Positions 21,769 to 32,212 of a stretch of 64,000 nucleotides of DNA are shown here, piece after piece (positions within the stretch are counted from its first letter, which is position 1; each line of letters opens with the position of its first letter). Below the pieces are notes generated by a model. It was not told the DNA's origin. It ran no database searches and worked only from the letters and a program-made list of their open reading frames with translations. Where the stretch lies: positions 14,823,001 to 14,887,000 of the forward strand of contig OU015567.1 of assembly GCA_907165135.1 (NCBI GenBank), in the 5' to 3' direction. The translations under genes were made by a program, and so were the position numbers. Source of the DNA: Oikopleura dioica (lineage: Eukaryota > Chordata > Appendicularia > Copelata > Oikopleuridae).

Positions 21769-23078
21769 TCATGCGGCGGGTGGGTCAGTGAGAACTGGAG
21801 GAATGCATCCATATCCAGCAGGTTCTTCCCAATCAATTCTGCATGAAAAGCTGATGCCCTCAGGAAAATCACAGGGAACATTATCCCAGGTGTATGGATC
21901 GGCATTTCTTGTCATGACGCAAGTGTTATTAACGCCATCGTTTGGTTGGCCGGGTCCCCAAGAGAAAACATCGACTTCAACCTCCATTCGACCGTAGTGC
22001 GCTCCCCAACCGCTTTCATATTCAGGTTCACGGAAAATTCCAAGAACTTGTTCGCGGTACTCCGTCAAATTTGCTTCTTGGTTGAATTGATGAAGCTCGG
22101 ATTGAGAGCCGAAGAAGGGAAGGCTACCGATTCGATCCCAGTATGGCCAAAATTCGAAAACAATACTTTGACAGTAGTCCCGAGCTTCGTCGAATGATTC
22201 TGCTTGGAAAGGAGCAAGTTCAAAATGCACACAAGTTTCGACCCCCCAAGGAAGCATTTGGCCTTCTTCACAAATAGCTTGGTTTTTCTCCGCACAGTTT
22301 ACCGACTTTTCCTCATAAACAAAGGTCGGAGGACCTGGTGGAAGTGGAAGAACAAATTTTTCTTCAATCCAACATTGGTCAGACCCCGCCCATTGAGGAT
22401 CAAACCAAACAAATGAAACATCCTCTTCCTTCATTGTCTCCTTGATACCATAAAGCCGGAAAGGACTCTCAGGATCAGCAAGCCACATGTTTTTCGCAAA
22501 GCAATAGCCGCGAGCTTGATCGTAGGTCATTGTCTCCTCGGAAATGTGGTAAGAAATGGGTGCAGGATAGTTTGGCGGTTTATTCGCGATCTTCTCGATC
22601 TTTTTCAACGCTTTATTGATTCTTTGTTTTTCTGCTGGAGAAATAATTGTATGCCACTGTTTTGTTTAACAAATATACCGGTATAAAGGTAAATAAATTT
22701 CTGCTTATTATTGCTTATTATGTTAATATTGATTAAACTTTCCTGGATCCAGCATTCGGTCCAGTGCTTTAAATTGTTGATGTTCGTTTGTGGGCTTGTT
22801 TTCTCATCAAAACTTTGCCAGTAAGTGGGTAGAATGCACAAGCATTCACCAAGGGTATCCTCATCGACGTTGGGCCATCCATCGTAGTATCGTGCAGCTT
22901 CTCGGACTATTTCGTAGTTCTCAATCAACCGTTCGGCTCTCGCAGCATAATTTTTGATTGAATGGCGACACTGGTAGGCAAAGACATCCGCCGCTCTCCA
23001 AAAATCAAGGAAATCGTAGTCAAAGATGACAGATGAAGTTGCCAACTGGAAAATAATTGCTGAAAAAATCCTTTTCAT
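21769..23078 (-). CDS. Secreted protein with two C-type-lectin-like domains
   Basis: Two exons (22,739-23,078 and 21,769-22,634) sum to 1206 nt, 401 residues. A signal peptide (MKRIFSAIIFQLATSS) precedes an unrecognised Cys-containing region of about 110 residues. Then come two lectin-like domains: MTYDQARGYCFAKNMWLADP ending NCAEKNQAICEE, and SFDEARDYCQSIVFEF with GPGQPNDGVNNTCV and ISFSCR. The second keeps a WGPGQPND-type segment, near the QPD motif of calcium-binding lectins, so it may bind sugar; the first does not. A Pro-rich tail ends the protein. Likely an extracellular recognition or matrix protein. Confidence 0.75.
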
Positions 23079-23602
23079 TTTCAGGTTCTTTTGATTTTTT
23101 CAATGAAAAATTTGCTTTTATACAAAAAAAATCTGCCGAGCTGGATTTTGATGGAGTAAGAGAGCTTTCAAATTTGTCGCTTATTATGAGAAAGCATCCG
23201 GTGAGACTGCTTCCACGGGAAAGTTTTATTAGACAGAAGTTGTCCTACAAGTTCCTACCATGTGATCAGCGTTCTAATTTTATCCCGTGGAATGACAGCT
23301 TATCAGTTTATGGCGCATTTCTATGTGACACACTTTAATCTCTATAAGATTTATCTGCGAATAACAATTGCTGCGTAAACTTTCCTAGCAGGAAACTGAA
23401 AGTACCATGTTTTCGAATTATTTGATGCACCGTAGCCGGCTTCGCACAAATGAACTGGCCTTCACAGTTATCGAATAGGCTGAAAATTGTTACTAGAACA
23501 ATGTTGAACAACTGAAATAATGGAAGATTAAAATCATATATTTTCTTATCACTGGCGAGATTTATTAATAAATTTGATCCGCTAAGAAAGCAAAATTTTG
23601 AA

Positions 23603-24727
23603 CTAATTTTTGAGTCGGTAAGGTGGAGGGTCTTCTACGTTTCTTTGATCTTGCTCGTTCACCATGGAAACGCTTGGTACCGGCTGTTGCCCAAGAGGTT
23701 GCAAAATGAATGCTTGTTGACCGTTTGGTAACTGGAAAGCAAAATCTGAAAGTTTTTTTTCAAACAAAACTAAAGTAGATTTACTTTGAGGTTGAGGCTG
23801 GACAGTTGTCAATTGAGGTTCAGATTGGAAATTCGTGCTTTGAGGTGGAGCATCGTCTTCAGATAGAGCTTCGGCTGGAGTTTGTTGAGAATGCATCCAG
23901 GGTTCCAAATGTGCGAACAAAAAAACTGATAGTCAGTCACTGATCACCGAGGAAACCGTCGCAGTGCGATCGCGGTAGTTCCAGCAAAATTTGGAACCCT
24001 GGTTGAGTCGTTTTTGGTCCCGCGAAAACGTCAAGAATCGGCTCGGGATAGATGTAGCAGCATTCACATCTGCATGTGTCCTCCGGCTCCTCTACACATC
24101 TGCAGCACTTTGAAATAGAATATCAAAACCCAAGTTCAAAAATAAGAGTGTACCTGTGCAGGAGAACCATGGATATTAGTGATGTAGAAAAGAAATCCCC
24201 ATTGAATCATAAAGCAGACAAGTTCACCAACCAGAGCGTACGGGTATTCGGGATCATATTTACGACGACGATGGTACCATGAGTGTGAATACTCGTATGA
24301 GGAACTCACGAACATCCCAGTAACCACGACGACATAGAAGAAAATGCAGAATGAGAAAGTCATGGTCACGTAAGCCTCGAATGTTGTTCTTTGGCAGTGA
24401 AAAATATAAGACCAAATTACCATGATAATGACGTTTTTGAAAGCCTTCTTGAACTCTTACATGTCCTTTATCGCCTCCGAATACTTGATTCCAAGATAAC
24501 CAGTTCTCATGCCAAGAAGAGAGACGAAACAGCCCAATCCAAATGTGTATGTCCAGAGGTAAGTTGCAACTGCATCGAATCTTTTATCGGTTGTTTGTTT
24601 AAAATTCGCTTGTACAAAGTAATTTTGAAACCCAATAATTAAACAACCCGTTCATAAGTTGAAAGAATGAAATGAGGATCAAGCCGTTGGAATAAAAGAG
24701 GACGACATCTTGGAGAGTTTTACTCAT
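23603..24727 (-). CDS. Four-pass membrane protein with Cys-rich segment and PPxY tail
   Basis: Six exons (24,648-24,727; 24,461-24,580; 24,154-24,388; 23,957-24,107; 23,785-23,925; 23,603-23,745) sum to 870 nt, 289 residues. Spans: VVLFYSNGLILISFFQLMN, YLWTYTFGLGCFVSLLGM, MTFSFCIFFYVVVVTGMFV and ELVCFMIQWGFLFYI. After the fourth span there is a dense Cys motif (CCRCVEEPEDTCRCECC), then a Gln/Pro-rich tail ending EDPPPYRLKN. PPxY motifs recruit WW domains of NEDD4-type ubiquitin ligases, and four-span proteins with such tails (for example the LAPTM group) are lysosomal; that placement is an inference. Divergent from the RING gene, 199 bp between start codons. Confidence 0.65.
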
Positions 24728-24926
24728 GTCGTCGTTTTTGCTTTGACTTTTTTTTGCTGTCAATTCTCAAAAGTTTCTTCTCTCAAATTTTTATTTTCTG
24801 AATGAGTGGTACGAACGATTGGCCAGTGCAAAAATCTAGAAAGAAAACTCGACCGAGCCATTAGTGGCGCAAAATCTCTAGACATCAAATTTGAGTTGGC
24901 TGTTTTCATCGATAAGCGTTCACAAA
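24728..24926. promoter_or_regulatory. Shared divergent promoter interval
   Basis: 199 bp between the start codons of the four-pass membrane protein (minus) and the RING protein (plus). It must contain both 5' regions. No TATA box seen. Confidence 0.35.
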
Positions 24927-26152
24927 ATGCCACGGAAAAATAAAGAGAAAGTGAAAAAGGGCGAAAGTGGCGGATTCATCCCCCAAAAGAGCGACCATTC
25001 GCCGCAATGCAGCGTTCAAGGCTGTTGCTCCCCTGCTGTTTCTCCTGGAACCAACTGGGACGAAATGTTCTCTTTGGAAGGGCAAATCTACACCGAGTTC
25101 ATCAAGACTGTTCCGGCGGATACCTGTACGCTTTGGGAAGTGATGGAGATGTACCAGAACATTTCTGAGGAAGAGAAGGAAAAGTACACCAGAATGGCGC
25201 AGAATCCCTACACAGAAATTCTCAAGACCGACCTTCGAGACTTGTTCAAAATCAAAGACGAATATCACCGGATCCGCCCAGAAGTAGAAGACCTTCGCTT
25301 GAAAAATGAGAGCCTGATGGAACTCTGTTGCAAAGATGAGCGAAAGCTGATCAAACAGTGCCTCGATTTGAAAAGTGAGATCAAGTCGTATTCTTCGGAG
25401 AAAGAGCTCACCATCAAAGTAAGCCTATCACATCTGCATTCCGAAAAATAGACGGAAATTTTTAGATTCAAGAGCAAAAACGTGAAATTGAAACTCTCCA
25501 ACAAGAAAATATCGATGCTTTCCGAAAAATCAAATCGCTTTCGGACGATTTCAAAGGTAAAAACAGGAAAAAGAAATTAGCCGTTAAAATTTTTTCTTAG
25601 CCGACACTTCATTTTACTGGCGAAATCTTCTTGCACACAACGAAAAAGACAAAAAACGACTAGAGGAGGAAGTAGCTGCAGAGAAACGAACGAACAAGTT
25701 GCTTTACAAGAAAATCGAAGAGCTGCGCGGGTCGATCAAAAAGTTCGCAATCAAGGAGGACAAGATGCAGAAAGAGATGGAAGATGTCCAAGCCAGACTT
25801 GAGATCGCGAAGGCTGCCGATTCAAAGAATGTCAGCGATTTGGAGAGACGAATCGAAGATCTTGAATCGTGCTCAATTTGTTGCAAGTAAGCTTTTTGTT
25901 CATTTTGTCATTTGGTCATTCGAAATTAAGTGCCTTCGATGAAGGGGAGTACCAAAAGTATGCCAAATTCTGCGGCCATTTGACTTGCTTAAAGTGCTTC
26001 AAGAAAGATTTGGCTCGACAGCGACAAGGTACTTGAAATTTATTCTCTCCGCTTTTAACTAAAAATTTTAAGATCCAAAGAAACAAGGCAAGCCCAAATG
26101 TCATTGTGAAGCAATTATCCACGAGTCCAAGGCCATCCGACTATACCAATGA
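24927..26152 (+). CDS. Coiled-coil protein with C-terminal RING finger
   Basis: Five exons (24,927-25,418; 25,466-25,556; 25,601-25,886; 25,931-26,028; 26,073-26,152) sum to 1047 nt, 348 residues. A basic N-terminus (MPRKNKEKVKKGE) and a short Cys cluster precede about 200 residues of heptad-rich coiled coil. The C-terminus has the spacing CSICC, 13 residues on FCGH, LTCLKC and finally KCHC, which fits a C3HC4 RING. Such proteins usually act as E3 ubiquitin ligases that dimerise through the coil. The loop before the last Cys pair is short. The ATG follows a short AT-rich leader. No specific orthologue recognised. Confidence 0.75.
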
Positions 26153-26276
26153 TCTTTCAGTTGAAAAAAGAACTCCAGTTAACGTAAAACTTAAAAACTA
26201 GCCAAAATAAAGGAAAAAAAAGGTTAGTCGTTGTTGATTTCAGGCAGATTTATTCGCGATCAATGTATTGCAGGTT

Positions 26277-26678
26277 TCAAATCAGTCTCTCGATTTCGGG
26301 ATAAGGGATGAAGAGAATGGTCGATTTGATTTGTCTAAAGCTTCCTCGTACTCGCAGTTCCCGCAGCTCATTTTCTCCAGGCCTGTTGGTGCTCAAATAA
26401 ACCATCATTGGGGCTTAGGTGGGGATTTCACTCCATAAAGATTCTTAGAGCCTTTGAACTGTTGCCACAATATCTGCGGAAACGTAGTGTTTGAGTCAGG
26501 CATATATAAAAGGAGCTGATCCCAAGAAACCCGTTAGAATTATTGATCCAACGCTAATCTCCTGGATAATCCAAATCATAAACTTATTGAGCACTTTCCT
26601 ATATTCTCCTTCAAATTTTCGCTTTCTCTTCAATTTCAGAAAAATCCAGAAAACGGCAAAAAGCACGATATTTCTCAT
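26277..26678 (-). CDS. Candidate small membrane protein, splicing uncertain
   Basis: The first 60 codons from the ATG at 26,676-26,678 read MRNIVLFAVFWIFLKLKRKR..., with two hydrophobic spans (NIVLFAVFWIFL and a second around SVGSIILTGFLGSAPF). Downstream, coding-like stretches (ILWQQFKGSKNLYG and ELRELRVRGSFRQIK...ERLI) can be joined only by assuming one GC-AG and one GA-AG intron. It converges on the RING gene, 124 bp away. No family recognised; the exon chain is a hypothesis. Confidence 0.35.
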
Positions 26679-28641
26679 CTCTTCTCGATTTTTGATTAAT
26701 TCTTCGATATTTTTTTGAATGAGAAAATCCCTCTTCCTTTTTTCTTTTGTCTTCCACCTGATCCTTCTCTTCTCAACGCGCGTTGCTTTTTTTGTGTTTT
26801 AAAAAAAATGGCTTTGAAAGGGAAGGAGGGTCAATCAAGATTTGGGGCCTCTTATGGGGCCTGCTTATGTGGTCAAGTGGGATTATAATTACGGTGGGAG
26901 GAGGAATGGAGGGGAGCTACTTGTGCTCGGCAAATATTTACTTGCTCTTCTTTTTGATCAAATTCTTTTGCAAATGTGAAGTTTGAGGATGTGTAGTAAT
27001 GTGGGATGTATATGCACTTTGGACGGTGTATATGAACGCGTGAGCCGACCCTTGAACATTCCCGTAAACTTAGGAAGAAGAACGCCGAAGCAGGATTTCC
27101 CGATTCCGATTCCGATAAAATTTTAGCCGCTTCTTTTTTTTGAAATTTCAACACCCTTCTTTTTTTTTATCAAGGCGACGAGTGAAATCTAAATTAATCA
27201 TCCACGTGTCTGGCTTCTCCCGGTGTTGGAATTTCTCTATTGACATGGAAACAGAGGCTCTACCAAATTTTTATGCATCAGGGCGGCGCGGGGTCACCAA
27301 GGGTAAGTGATTTTTTGTTATTGAATAATATTCACACCCTTGTTTGGGAGAAGTCTTGTTACATACATCATCACTCACGTTTTACTCTCTTCGCAAACTG
27401 CTTTAATTGCTCGGGCCGGACGAGAAGAGAGCCTCGCCCGTCTATCTTTCTAGTGCAGCTTGAAGTTTCTTTAAGCGCTAGCATTAAATACACATCAGGG
27501 GCAAAGATATGCAATTTAAATCAGATAAAGGCGACTCTTTTGGATGTTATATTATCGCTGGCTGGGTTGAAATTATAAGACCAGCGAGTCAACTTTTTGG
27601 TTAGATAAAAATAGCCCTCTACATAACATTTTACAGACTGTTATATACTGTATATGCTACATAATATATGAAGCAATGAATTTTACGATCGCTTTGAAAT
27701 TGGTCCAGATCTATGAGATTTTATGAAAACGAACTAATCCAACCGAACCAACACTTATCTGATTTTATATCTTTTTGCTCTTTCATACCCCGCTGAGCAG
27801 AAAGGTAACGATTCAATCGTTTTCTACTGCCCTCCTTTGGTGTCCTGTCAGAATATAACCGATCAAAATTAAGGGAGGGTATTCTGAAATTATGAAATGA
27901 AAACGAAAACTCGTTCACCGTCTCGATTTCCATCCGCATATTCTCTGAACACATAAATTATGTGACATAATACTGGAAAATAAAATGATCTCGAAATAAT
28001 CGTGAGCTACTATCGCCCCGACCATTATAAAATTTTGCAATTATCAAATCAAAAAAATTCTGTACCTATCGCAAACCAACACATTATAAGGCACTATTCA
28101 TACCAAAAATAGATTCACTCTATCTTTCTAGTGCAGCTTAATATATCGACCGAACCAAAAATTATCTGATTCTAATCTTTTGGATAGACATACCCGGGAT
28201 ACGATATCCCGCTGAGCAGTATCTTTTTCTACCGCCCTCTTTCGACGATAATTCAGTATTTAATCGACTCTGAATCCTCATATTCATAAGATGTAAAATA
28301 AAGACGAAATTATTACGAACGATGTCCTATATTTCGAAAAGAAATATGTATACAAACATGAACTCTACTAACGTAAAATGAAAACTTAAAAACTTCATCA
28401 ATATTTGTAATCTCTGACGATACTGAATACACTGAAACATGAACTGTTAAAATCTGATATTCTTGAAAAAATAGCTCCACCACTCAATAAACGTTCCAGT
28501 TTGCGAATCACACCTGTCGTTCCGAACGACGTGTTGTTAAAGTGGGATCTGTTTTCACGCGCTTCCTCTTGCATCCAGAGCTCAAAATGCACGGAAAATA
28601 GGGCTCGTGATTTTTCCTATTGCATTTGCTTCCAATTTTAA
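26679..28641. other. Gene-poor interval with a diverged duplicated segment
   Basis: No complete gene found. Two stretches near 27,738-27,860 and 28,150-28,270 share aligned blocks (TTATCTGATT, CGCTGAGCAG, TTTTCTAC.GCCCTC), and a CTATCTTTCTAGTGCAGCTT block occurs at about 27,440 and 28,120. A possible plus-strand first exon at 27,245-27,302 (NFYASGRRG, then a good GTAAGT donor) has no located partner exon. Confidence 0.4.
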
Positions 28642-29060
28642 TTATTTGAAGGACGGGATCTTCTTGCCAATAACGCACTTGGCATAAGCAGCTGTGATGA
28701 CTTCAAGACGCTTCAAGAAGTTTTTTTCATCACCCCTCGTTTGCGTTGGTAACCACGTAGTAATGAATGCAATGCGACCAAATGTTTAACCCGTGATGAC
28801 CGCCCCGCATGTGCCAGATATCCAAGGTCCTTACAGCCCCCCACAGTTTATCGATTTCAATATTTTCGCGACCAAGTTTTGCAATCTTTTAGATTCGCAC
28901 TCGAAAATTGTAACTCAAAATTTCGAGGAATTCCAGCTAGAAATCGGTACTTTGCGATTAAACACTTGTTAAAACTACTTTTCTAGCTTCTTCTCAACTA
29001 TAGTTGGATCATCTTCAATGTAACTGTATATTTTCATTACACAATCTTGAAAGATTGAAG
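28642..29060 (-). CDS. Partial gene, unrecognised, with a frameshift
   Basis: Minus-strand coding is evident: an upstream exon reads ASIFQDCVMKIYSYIEDDP, and the last exon reads KLGRENIEIDKLWGAVRTL, then WSHCIHYYVVTNANE, then after a one-base shift at a GGGG run GDEKNFLKRLEVITAAYAK and ends KKIPSFK-stop (28,642-28,644). The upstream exon has a globin-like helix pattern, but the rest does not fit a globin, so no family is assigned. The 5' end was not located. Confidence 0.4.
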
Positions 29061-29574
29061 CTCCCTTTGAACTAGAAATCTCCAAGCCCTCTCGAAAGTG
29101 GCTTATCCCCCGCTCGGCAGGTGACTGCTTCACTCCTCACTCGTCCTGTTTCCTCCTCACATTGGAGAAGAAAGTCTAAGTCGCTTATGCAAGAAACGAG
29201 AAGAAAGGTGAAACAAGAAGGAGTATATTTTATTTTGCATAAGGCAGGATTCTGACGCAGATTCACGCAGATGGTGGCGTCTGGACGGGGTTAGTTCTTC
29301 GTTGCTTTCTTCTTTTTTTCGTTACTCTTCCGATTTAGAATCCCCCGCCGCCTTCTGAAAGTGAATCTTAGAGACGGTATAGGACTGTTGAGCAGAGCAT
29401 CAGCTGATAAAAAAGGCTTAACCCCTATTTGCCACCTTTATCTCCCCACAGCCACCGTGATATAACCATCTGGTTCCTTTTTTGCAATGGTGCAGAAATT
29501 GACTCAGAACGTTAAACATTGAAAAGATACAGTATTTGAGCCCTGTTATCTTTTTCTGTACATGTGACCATGAA

Positions 29575-29830
29575 GCCTTCAATAAGGGTTTCCCTTGAAA
29601 AAACTGTCTTGGAGGTCTTCATTTTAACGCATCGAAAGTGGCTCAAGACGACGCTCATTTTAACGGATTTTCTAGCACGAGGACTACATATCCGGAAACA
29701 TATTAGGGGGGTCCTTAAAGGAAAATCACCGAAAATCCGTTAAAAAGAGCACCCTCTTGAGACATATTAAATCCGTTAAAATGGAGACTTTCCAAGAGTT
29801 TTATCCGTTAAAATTGGGGTCACATATTTC
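29575..29830. repeat. ATTTTAACGGAT hairpin repeat, copy 1
   Basis: Repeated units of CATTTTAACGGATTTT and their complement AAAATCCGTTAAAATGG in alternating orientation, making several nested hairpins. Related copies occur at 38,587-38,941 and 62,110-62,225. No terminal duplication was identified. Confidence 0.5.
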
Positions 29831-30404
29831 GTGATATTTTTTGAATTTTCAGACCCTCAATTTGATTTAAACATGATTTAACAGCGAATGCGTTTATTAT
29901 TCCAAAAGGCCAAGTATATTATTCCGGTATTATAGTTCTCAGCGCGCGATAAGCTAAAGGTAATTGCTCTTTCGCGCGGTTATAAATTTACAGCATAAGC
30001 AAAGGACTAATTAGAGACTTTCAGATTGAACACGAGGGATTGCTTAGATAGGGTTAAATCGATTAAAGTCGCCTGTTGTGAAATCCACCAAGGAGGAAAA
30101 GCACCTGCCCGCGACACGCAAGCAGCTAAATTAGCCTCTGATCCAGAAATCGTAAAAAATTATCGTTTGTCATGACATTAAACCGTTCGTGATGCCATCT
30201 GACAGATTGCAGATTTAGAGCAAAGACCCAGAAGGGCGGAAATATGATCGATAGCTTCACTTTTTTACTGCGGCAGTTGTTTGCTTTTTACGTTATTCGC
30301 AAAAATCGCAGAGCTAAGAGTCAGTGATTAATGACTCCGAAAAGAGCTGCTAAACAAACATCTGCGCATTCCGGTTACGAAGAAGAAGGCAAGGGCTTTG
30401 AAGT

Positions 30405-32212
30405 TCAATAAAGAATTTGAAGTCTTACGGTTGCTTCTGCTCGTTCTCGGGTTCCAAAGATGTCGTTGTCACGGTGCGATCGCTCGGATACTTTTTTGCC
30501 CGTTTTGTGACCCGATTCTTGTTGATTTTCTGAAATAAGAACCGCTCAGTTTTGACCCAGGCCTTTCTCGGGCTCGGCAACCTGTGTAGAAAACCTGAGT
30601 CAGGGTCTGAGAGATCATATATGAAAAGCCGCGCCGCGGCTTTTAAAAACGAAGCCGCAAATCGGCTTCAAAAGAGTCGAAAATGGATTGAAAAAAATAT
30701 TTTGCAAAGCCATTTCTTTTGGACCCTGACTCAGGTTGCCGAACTCTGCCTCTTACCTTGGTTCATGTTGAAGATGTCAGATGCATTTTTATTCGAACTA
30801 GTGTGCTTCTTTCCTCGCACCTCGGTTTGAACTTCTCCGTCACCGAAAACATTGCTAAAAAGAGTACTTAGTAATTTGTACTAACTACTACCTACTAGTC
30901 TCTCAGAATGTAAGTTCGCCTGGAATGACATCTCAGATGTGTAAAATGAAAATAAATCTACGTTTCCGCGAAAATCAAATTCATGCAGCCCGACAAATTG
31001 AAATGACCCGCCTTACTCAGCAATTAAACACTTTAAGGGACCTGGGCGAGCAGCGCTGAGCCAAACTTCACGCGCTCGCCGTTCTTCTTGGAAACAAGAT
31101 TTTTTGAATTTTCTTTTTGTTAATTATATCTCCAAATCTTCAGCTTTCTTTTGCGATTCTTAGTTTTTCTCTATCATTCTTGGTTGATGAGCTAGCGAGA
31201 AAAAGAGAAGCCCAACTTCAAAAGGCATCAAGTCTTGCAGACTAAATTTTTTCTTCATGAAACTAGCACCATTAAAAAGAGCGTTAAATTCTGAACAGAT
31301 CCCACTCCATCAGCTTAACTAATTCTGTACTTATTGGCGTGTAAGGCCAGATTAAGAAAATTACTTAGCGCGCGCAGCTGGTCGCGGCGCGGCTGGACGC
31401 TCCGATTTAGCTATTTTGGGCTTCCTGGACATGATTCCCGCTGCGCGGGGGCTAAGTTATCTTGTTTATCTGGCCTCTATCTCCAGTATGTACAGATTTA
31501 GTTTAGCTGATGGAGTGGGATCTGTTCAGAATTTAACGCTCTTTTCAATGGTGCTAGTTTCATGAAGAAAAAATTTAGTCTGCAAGACTTGATGCCTTTT
31601 GAAGTTGGGCTTCTCTTTTTCTCGCTAGCTCATCAACCAAGAATGATAGAGAAAAACCAAGAATCGTAAAAGAAAGCTGAGGATTTGGAGATATAATTTA
31701 CAAAAAGAAATTACAAAAAATCTTATTTCTAAGAAGAACGGCGAGCGCGTGAAGTTTGGATCAGCGCTGCTCGCCCAGGTCCCTTAAAAATAAACTGGAC
31801 CAAGATTCTAGGACTCCAACTGTAGCCTGCGCTCGGCAACCTGTGTAGAAAACCTGGGTCAGGTTCTACAGAGCTTTAATGAAAAGACGCGCAGCGGCTT
31901 TTATAAAAACGAAGCCGCAGCGCGGCTATGCCAGAATTTTTGATAATGGTAATATTAGCGAAGCCGCTTCGCGGCTTCGGTTTTAAAAAAGCCGCTGCGC
32001 GGCTTTTCATTAAAGCTCTTTAGAACCTGACTCAGGTTTGCTACACAGGTTGGCGAGCCCAGATTGTAGCGCTAGAATCGCATTAACCTAGAAAAAGATA
32101 ACTTTATGTAACTCTTGTTTTCTTTTCGAAATCGAGAGCTAAGGGTAGATGCCGTAATTGAAAGGTATTTTAGAAGCTTTAAAAATACGAACCTGATTTG
32201 AGCGGAGGCCAT
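30405..32212 (-). CDS. Jupiter/HN1-like microtubule-associated small protein
   Basis: Three exons (32,193-32,212; 30,757-30,854; 30,405-30,529) sum to 243 nt, 80 residues, with matching phases and GT-AG introns. The product starts MASAQISNVFGDGEV, continues KNASDIFNMNQ and then RDNDIFGTRERAEA. The spaced S/N-D/N-I/V-F-G/N motifs are the hallmark of the Jupiter/HN1 family, small disordered proteins that bind microtubules. The first intron (1.3 kb) holds a TTAA-flanked foldback and one AGCCGC-palindrome element; the second holds another such element. The gene is small and easily missed; the family call rests on motif spacing only. Confidence 0.55.
30570..30743. mobile_element. AGCCGC-palindrome element, copy in an intron
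   Basis: Begins GGGCTCGGCAACCTGTG and carries CCTGAGTCAGG on the left and CCCTGACTCAGG on the right, with internal hairpins AAAAGCCGCGCCGCGGC and GAAGCCGC. The right arm is shortened. It lies in the second intron of the Jupiter-like gene. Confidence 0.7.
31037..31783. mobile_element. TTAA-flanked foldback element
   Basis: Arms of about 294 bp (31,037-31,330 and 31,489-31,783) are inverted copies starting GGGACCTGGGCGAGCAGCG, separated by a 158-bp loop that itself contains an imperfect inverted repeat. TTAA occurs directly outside both ends (31,033-31,036 and 31,784-31,787). TTAA duplications are typical of piggyBac-type elements; no coding sequence is present. Confidence 0.75.
31831..32060. 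mobile_element. AGCCGC-palindrome element, near-complete copy
   Basis: Starts GCTCGGCAACCTGTGTAG, ends CACAGGTTGGCGAGC. The inner order is hairpin 1 (AAGACGCGCAGCGGCTTTT), hairpin 2 (GAAGCCGCAGCGCGGC), spacer, hairpin 2' (GAAGCCGCTTCGCGGCTTC), hairpin 1' (AAAGCCGCTGCGCGGCTTTT). Flanks ACTGTAGCCT and ATTGTAGCGCT resemble a decayed duplication. In the first intron of the Jupiter-like gene. Confidence 0.75.

Noticed and set aside
23057-23338. Plus-strand ORF opposite the start of the double lectin gene
   Set aside because: Overlaps the signal-peptide exon on the other strand and has no coding signature.
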